Assembly (NCBI GenBank): GCA_902494545.1
Contig: CABUTP010000047.1
Coordinates: 1 to 8,999 of the forward strand
Length of the DNA: 8,999 nt
Reading direction: 5' to 3'
Source: an uncultured Collinsella sp.
GTDB taxonomy: Bacteria; Actinomycetota; Coriobacteriia; Coriobacteriales; Coriobacteriaceae
Part shown: piece after piece, positions 5,905 to 8,999 of the stretch
Position numbering within the stretch: the stretch's first letter is position 1
How the letters are laid out: each line of letters opens with the position of its first letter
The notes under the pieces: generated by a model
The model's database searches: none
What the model saw: only the letters and a program-made list of their open reading frames with translations
Told to the model about the DNA's origin: nothing
Position numbers and translations under genes: made by a program

Positions 5905-6333
5905 ATGAGCTTGACGTTCGTGGTGCTTGCGCTGGTGCTCTTTCTCTTTGCGATCTACATCGGCTTTTTGTGCGGCCAGTGGGCGTGCGAAAAGCGCGTC
6001 ATCACCAAGCGCGACTACTGGATTGCCAACTTTGCGGGAGCTGCGGCAGTCGTCCTGCTGACCTGGGTGTTCTCGCTGTTCCCGCTGGTGCAGTTTGCGC
6101 CGATCGGCTGGCTCGGCGGCTTTATCGCCGGTCTTAAGATGAGCTTTGGCGAGTCCGTTGGTCCATGGCGCAAGCACGACGAGGTTTTTAACGTCAACAA
6201 GGCTCATCGCGCCGCCGCCGACGCGGGCGACGCCGAGGAGCGTCGCCGTGCGCGTCACAATGGTGCAGCCGACCGACAGCTCATCTCGGTCACCGATGAC
6301 AGCAGGGGTGCTGGCAAGCACGCTAAGAAATAG
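5905..6333 (+). CDS. Small integral membrane protein of unknown function
   Basis: The protein has 142 residues and I do not recognise the family. The first hydrophobic segment is about 3-24 and a second about 39-63. A shorter hydrophobic stretch (66-79, 'PIGWLGGFIAGLKM') may be a third or a re-entrant segment. A basic loop lies between the first two (K30-R36). The C-terminal part from about 88 is hydrophilic and rich in Arg, Ala, Asp and Lys, so probably cytoplasmic. ATG 5905 was chosen over the upstream in-frame ATG 5869 because a GGGGAG ribosome binding site (5890-5895) inside the end of the upstream gene sits 9 nt before it, and because the extra residues would overlap the dehydrogenase tail. 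The 5-nt gap from the dehydrogenase stop indicates co-transcription. A role in anchoring or serving the neighbouring proteins is possible but not shown. Confidence 0.85.
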   Translation: MSLTFVVLALVLFLFAIYIGFLCGQWACEKRVITKRDYWIANFAGAAAVVLLTWVFSLFPLVQFAPIGWLGGFIAGLKMSFGESVGPWRKHDEVFNVNKAHRAAADAGDAEERRRARHNGAADRQLISVTDDSRGAGKHAKK

Positions 6334-6348
6334 TAAAAAGAGGTAACT

Positions 6349-7047
6349 ATGGCAGAAAACAAAGACGAACAGCTCACCGACGAGGAGCTGGCACAGCTTC
6401 AGCTGGCAGAGGAGAACGAGAATGCCGTCGACCGTCTGGTCCAGGAGCTCGGCTGCCCCACGCGCCGCATCCGCCAGTTTGCCGCCCGCGTGCTGCACCT
6501 GCTTGCCGAGCGCGATCCGCAGCGCGTCGTGCCCTGCGTCCCCGCGCTGATCGAGGCGCTCGACCGCCCCGAGGCTCAGACCCGCTGGGAGGCCCTCGAT
6601 GCCCTGACGGCGCTTGCCACCACCTGTCCCGAGCAGCTGGGCGATGCCTTTGAGGGCGCCGAGACCGCACTGTTCGACGAGATTTCCTCCACGCTGCGCT
6701 ATGCCGCCTTCCGCCTGCTGTGCGTGTGGGGCGCCACGAGCGTCGAGCGTTCGCGCGAGGCTTGGCCCATCCTGGACGAGGCCATTCAGTGCTACCACGG
6801 CGACCTCGAGTATCGCGACATGCTCGGTTGCCTGTACGAGTTTGGCCAGGGCGAGATCGACGCCGAGGTCGCCGAGAAGCTTGCGCTGCGCCTTAAGTTC
6901 GATGCCGAGAACGGCAAGGGCAGCTATCTCAAGGCCCGTTCGAGCGAGATTTGCGAAATGCTTGTTAAACGCTTTGACCTTGATCTCTCCAAAAAGAAGA
7001 AGCGTGCTAGCGTTAAAAAATCTGACGACGCCGAAAACGAGGAGTAA
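6349..7047 (+). CDS. HEAT-like alpha-helical repeat protein, function unknown
   Basis: The protein has 232 residues and no signal peptide or membrane segment, so it is probably cytoplasmic. The first 30 residues are highly acidic. Residues about 26-130 form paired amphipathic helices with HEAT/armadillo-like spacing: 'RIRQFAARVLHLLAERDPQR', then 'VPCVPALIEALDRPEAQTRW', 'EALDALTALATTCPEQ' and 'LRYAAFRLLCVWGATS'. Such repeats usually act as protein-binding scaffolds. The second half is helical but less regular, and the C terminus (214-232) is a charged K-rich then acidic tail (KKKKRASVKK). The ribosome binding site AAAAGAGG lies 5 nt before ATG 6349. The gap to the upstream membrane gene is 15 nt and that to the isocitrate dehydrogenase gene is 6 nt, so all are in one operon. 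A binding partner among the operon's enzymes is conceivable; no activity can be assigned. Confidence 0.85.
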   Translation: MAENKDEQLTDEELAQLQLAEENENAVDRLVQELGCPTRRIRQFAARVLHLLAERDPQRVVPCVPALIEALDRPEAQTRWEALDALTALATTCPEQLGDAFEGAETALFDEISSTLRYAAFRLLCVWGATSVERSREAWPILDEAIQCYHGDLEYRDMLGCLYEFGQGEIDAEVAEKLALRLKFDAENGKGSYLKARSSEICEMLVKRFDLDLSKKKKRASVKKSDDAENEE

Positions 7048-7053
7048 CAGATT

Positions 7054-8139
7054 ATGGCGCACGATGTAGTCCTGATTCCCGGTGACGGTATCGGTCCCGA
7101 GATTACGCAGGCCATGCGCCGCGTGGTCGAGGCCACCGGTGTCCAGATCAATTGGAATGTCCAGGAGGCCGGTGCCGGCGTCATGGACGAGTTTGGCACG
7201 CCACTGCCCCAGCACGTGCTCGATGCGGTCGCCGAGACCAAGGTTGCCATCAAGGGTCCCATCACCACGCCGGTCGGCACGGGTTTCCGCAGCGTTAACG
7301 TCGCCCTGCGCAAGCACTTCGACCTGTACGCCTGCGTGCGCCCCTGCCTGTCGCAGCCGGGCGACGGCTCGCGTTTCCGCGACGTCGACCTGGTCATCGT
7401 GCGCGAGAATACCGAGGATCTCTACGCCGGCATCGAGTTCGATGAGGGCGCTGCCGAGGTCGAGGAGCTCTCGCAGCTTGTCGAGCGGTCGGGTCAGAAG
7501 ACCTTCGCCGCCGATTCCGCCATCTCGATCAAGCCGATCTCCATCGCCAAGAGCCGCCGTATTGTGGAGTACGCCTTTGAGTACGCCCGCCGTTGCGGCC
7601 GCAAAAAGGTGACGGCCGTACACAAGGCAAACATCATGAAAGCGACTGACGGCCTGTTCCTGCGCGTTGCGCGCGAGGTGGCCGCCAACTATCCCGATAT
7701 CGAGTTCAACGACAAGATCGTCGACGCCACCTGCATGGGCCTGGTCCAGAACCCCAACGACTTCGATGTCCTGGTGCTGCCCAACCTGTACGGCGACATC
7801 GTGAGCGACCTGTGCGCCGGCCTCGTGGGCGGCTTAGGGATGGCCCCCGGCTCCAACATCGGTGCCGACTGCGCCATCTTCGAGGCAACGCACGGCTCCG
7901 CGCCCGATATCGCTGGCCAGGATATCGCCAACCCCACGGCCGAGATCCTTTCTGCTGCGATGATGCTCGATCACCTGGGCGAGAACGACGCTGCCAATCG
8001 CATTCGCGCCGCCGTATCTGCCACGCTCGACGAGGGCGAGCAGGTTACCGGTGACGTGCGCCGTGCCCAGACCGGTTCCGTCGAGGGCGCCGTGGGCACG
8101 CAGGCCTTTGCCGATGCCGTTATCGCGCACCTGGCCTAA
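7054..8139 (+). CDS. NAD-type isocitrate dehydrogenase (isocitrate/isopropylmalate dehydrogenase family)
   Basis: This 361-residue protein is probably a cytoplasmic enzyme that decarboxylates isocitrate to 2-oxoglutarate, supplying glutamate synthesis or part of the TCA cycle. Visible family features are 'LIPGDGIGPEI' (7-17), the isocitrate loop S80-V-N82 with R86 in 'RSVNVALRKHFDLYA', R96, 'VRENTEDLYAG' (R117, Y124), K191 in 'VHKANIMK', and metal ligands D224, D248 and D252 ('NLYGDIVSD'). The S-x-N and LRK-x-FDLYA pattern favours isocitrate over isopropylmalate. The cofactor segment 'HGSAPDIAG' (280-288) has Asp where NADP enzymes such as E. coli Icd carry Lys-Tyr, which indicates NAD. GAGGAG at 7039-7044 lies 9 nt before ATG 7054, inside the end of the upstream gene. 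No aconitase or citrate synthase gene is in view. Homoisocitrate or isopropylmalate dehydrogenase activity is a less likely alternative. Confidence 0.93.
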   Translation: MAHDVVLIPGDGIGPEITQAMRRVVEATGVQINWNVQEAGAGVMDEFGTPLPQHVLDAVAETKVAIKGPITTPVGTGFRSVNVALRKHFDLYACVRPCLSQPGDGSRFRDVDLVIVRENTEDLYAGIEFDEGAAEVEELSQLVERSGQKTFAADSAISIKPISIAKSRRIVEYAFEYARRCGRKKVTAVHKANIMKATDGLFLRVAREVAANYPDIEFNDKIVDATCMGLVQNPNDFDVLVLPNLYGDIVSDLCAGLVGGLGMAPGSNIGADCAIFEATHGSAPDIAGQDIANPTAEILSAAMMLDHLGENDAANRIRAAVSATLDEGEQVTGDVRRAQTGSVEGAVGTQAFADAVIAHLA

Positions 8140-8151
8140 GGTAGGCACGCT

Positions 8152-8182
8152 GCAAACGCCTAAATAGTACTTAAGTGTTTGC
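8152..8182. other. Imperfect inverted repeat downstream of the isocitrate dehydrogenase gene
   Basis: GCAAACGCCTAA (8152-8163) and TTAAGTGTTTGC (8171-8182) match as reverse complements at 10 of 12 positions, with one mismatch a G-T wobble, around a 7-nt loop. It lies 12 nt after the stop codon. No T-tract follows, so it may be an operator for the next gene or a 3'-end hairpin placed ahead of the second stem-loop at 8199. Confidence 0.45.
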
Positions 8183-8198
8183 GTATAACCTAAGAATC

Positions 8199-8227
8199 AA
8201 TACGCCCGGCGCTCTGTCGGGCGTATT
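8199..8227 (+). terminator. Probable terminator or 3'-end stem-loop after the dehydrogenase operon
   Basis: AATACGCCCG (8199-8208) pairs perfectly with CGGGCGTATT (8218-8227) around a 9-nt loop. The following bases are CTATTGA, not a proper T-tract. The A/T base pairs at the stem foot and TATT on the 3' side make it terminator-like but weaker than the other two in the window. Confidence 0.6.
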
Positions 8228-8265
8228 CTATTGAGGACTATGTTTCCTAACAAGGAGTAACCGAT

Positions 8266-8999
8266 ATGGGTCTGATTCAAAAGAAGGACGAGAAGGACGA
8301 GATCGACGGCATCCAGATCATCGAGCGCGGCGAAGGCCCCGACGGTGACGAGGACGAGAAGATCGACCTGGTCGCCGGTACGTCTGCCGAGCACATTGCT
8401 GCCGGTACGACGGCCGAGGAGGAGGACGCCCGTCTGGAGGCTCAGATTGCCGCGGATGCCGCTGACGAGAATCTGATGCCCGAGGCCCAGGATGAGGACG
8501 ACGATATCCTGGGTTCCGATGAAGACGATCGCGTATCCAAGCACAAGAAGACGATGATTGCCGCCTTTGTGGTTGCAGTCGTGATCGCTGCGGTGGTCGG
8601 CTTCTTTATCGGCAATGGCGGCTTTGGCGGCAAGGGTGTCGGCTCGGCGACCCTGACCGAGGACCAGCTCGATTCGACCGTGGCAAGCTATAGCTACAAC
8701 GGCAAGAAGAGTGATATCACCGCGCGCGAGGCCATCGAGAGCCAGTACAGCCTCGATACCGTCAAGGATAGTGATGGCAACTACACCGCTCCTTCTGCCG
8801 ACGTCATCCTGTCCTACGTGCGCAACAAGATCCTGCTCGATGCCGCCGAGGACGAGGACATTACCGTCTCTTCCAAGGAGATGAAGAAGTACGCCGAGGA
8901 TTCCATCGGCACTTCGGACTACAAGACCATGGCCACGCAGTATGGCGTGTCCAAGGACCAGGCCAAGCAGATTGTCCGCCAGTCCGCGACGCTGCAGAA
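8266..8999 (+). CDS. Membrane-anchored protein with acidic N terminus and possible SurA/PrsA-like domain (3' end outside window)
   Basis: The gene is cut by the window end after 244 complete codons. ATG 8266 has AAGGAG 8 nt upstream. Residues 1-90 are strongly acidic and hydrophilic with many Asp/Glu. A basic cluster (K92-K95) precedes one hydrophobic segment at about 97-116, so the N terminus is probably inside and the rest outside. After a Gly-rich linker (117-126), residues about 150-244 are helical. 'VILSYVRNKILLDAAEDEDITVSSKEMKKYAED' (180-212, read in parts) resembles the N-terminal chaperone region of SurA/PrsA-type folding factors, where a conserved helix pair is followed by 'the protein must be ... 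v..eel'. A peptidyl-prolyl isomerase domain may follow beyond the window. The chaperone call is tentative; the topology is well supported. Confidence 0.8.
   Translation, partial: MGLIQKKDEKDEIDGIQIIERGEGPDGDEDEKIDLVAGTSAEHIAAGTTAEEEDARLEAQIAADAADENLMPEAQDEDDDILGSDEDDRVSKHKKTMIAAFVVAVVIAAVVGFFIGNGGFGGKGVGSATLTEDQLDSTVASYSYNGKKSDITAREAIESQYSLDTVKDSDGNYTAPSADVILSYVRNKILLDAAEDEDITVSSKEMKKYAEDSIGTSDYKTMATQYGVSKDQAKQIVRQSATLQ

Noticed and set aside
5887..7623. Minus-strand open frame of 578 residues opposite three plus-strand genes
   Set aside because: It is antisense to well-supported genes, with no recognisable domains and Leu/Gly/Ala-biased shadow composition.

Overview
The window looks like chromosomal DNA from a Coriobacteriia actinobacterium, most like Collinsella. 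The grounds are G/C-rich third codon positions, strong AGGAG-type ribosome binding sites, a lipoprotein signal peptide, a long-form hibernation factor, and a first gene of a hypothetical family that I associate with Coriobacteriia. This assignment is from memory of protein families and is not a database result. All nine genes lie on the plus strand. I see no tRNA, rRNA, CRISPR array or transposase.

Region 1 (1-1300) is accessory in character. A gene for a PD-(D/E)XK/DUF559-like hypothetical protein has its 5' end at or beyond the window edge. It is followed by a 227-bp MITE-like inverted repeat (1072-1298) with 33-nt perfect arms, and then a 13-bp perfect hairpin (1314-1342).

Region 2 (1380-3690) is the hibernation locus. 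A TATAAT promoter precedes about 300 nt of non-coding, hairpin-rich DNA. I suspect this is a structured ncRNA, possibly the raiA-motif RNA, because a raiA/hpf gene lies one gene downstream. Next come a lone family-3 solute-binding lipoprotein with a Ser-rich tail, a terminator, a leader with a hairpin, and raiA (long HPF).

Region 3 (3690-4721): a palindrome and a strong terminator separate raiA from a DegV/FakB-like fatty-acid-binding protein. Only 18 nt lie between the end of the terminator T-tract and the degV start codon, too little for a promoter of its own.

Region 4 (4820-8139) is a tight operon with gaps of 5, 15 and 6 nt. It encodes a beta-hydroxyacid dehydrogenase with an unusual His/Cys-rich C-terminal tail of three 12-residue repeats, a small membrane protein, a HEAT-like helical protein and an NAD-type isocitrate dehydrogenase. 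It ends in two successive inverted repeats.

Region 5 (8266-8999) is the 5' part of a gene for a single-pass membrane protein with a very acidic cytoplasmic segment and a possible SurA/PrsA-like extracellular domain. It is cut by the window end. The most unusual items are the metal-binding-type tail on the dehydrogenase, the candidate structured RNA near raiA and the inverted-repeat element.
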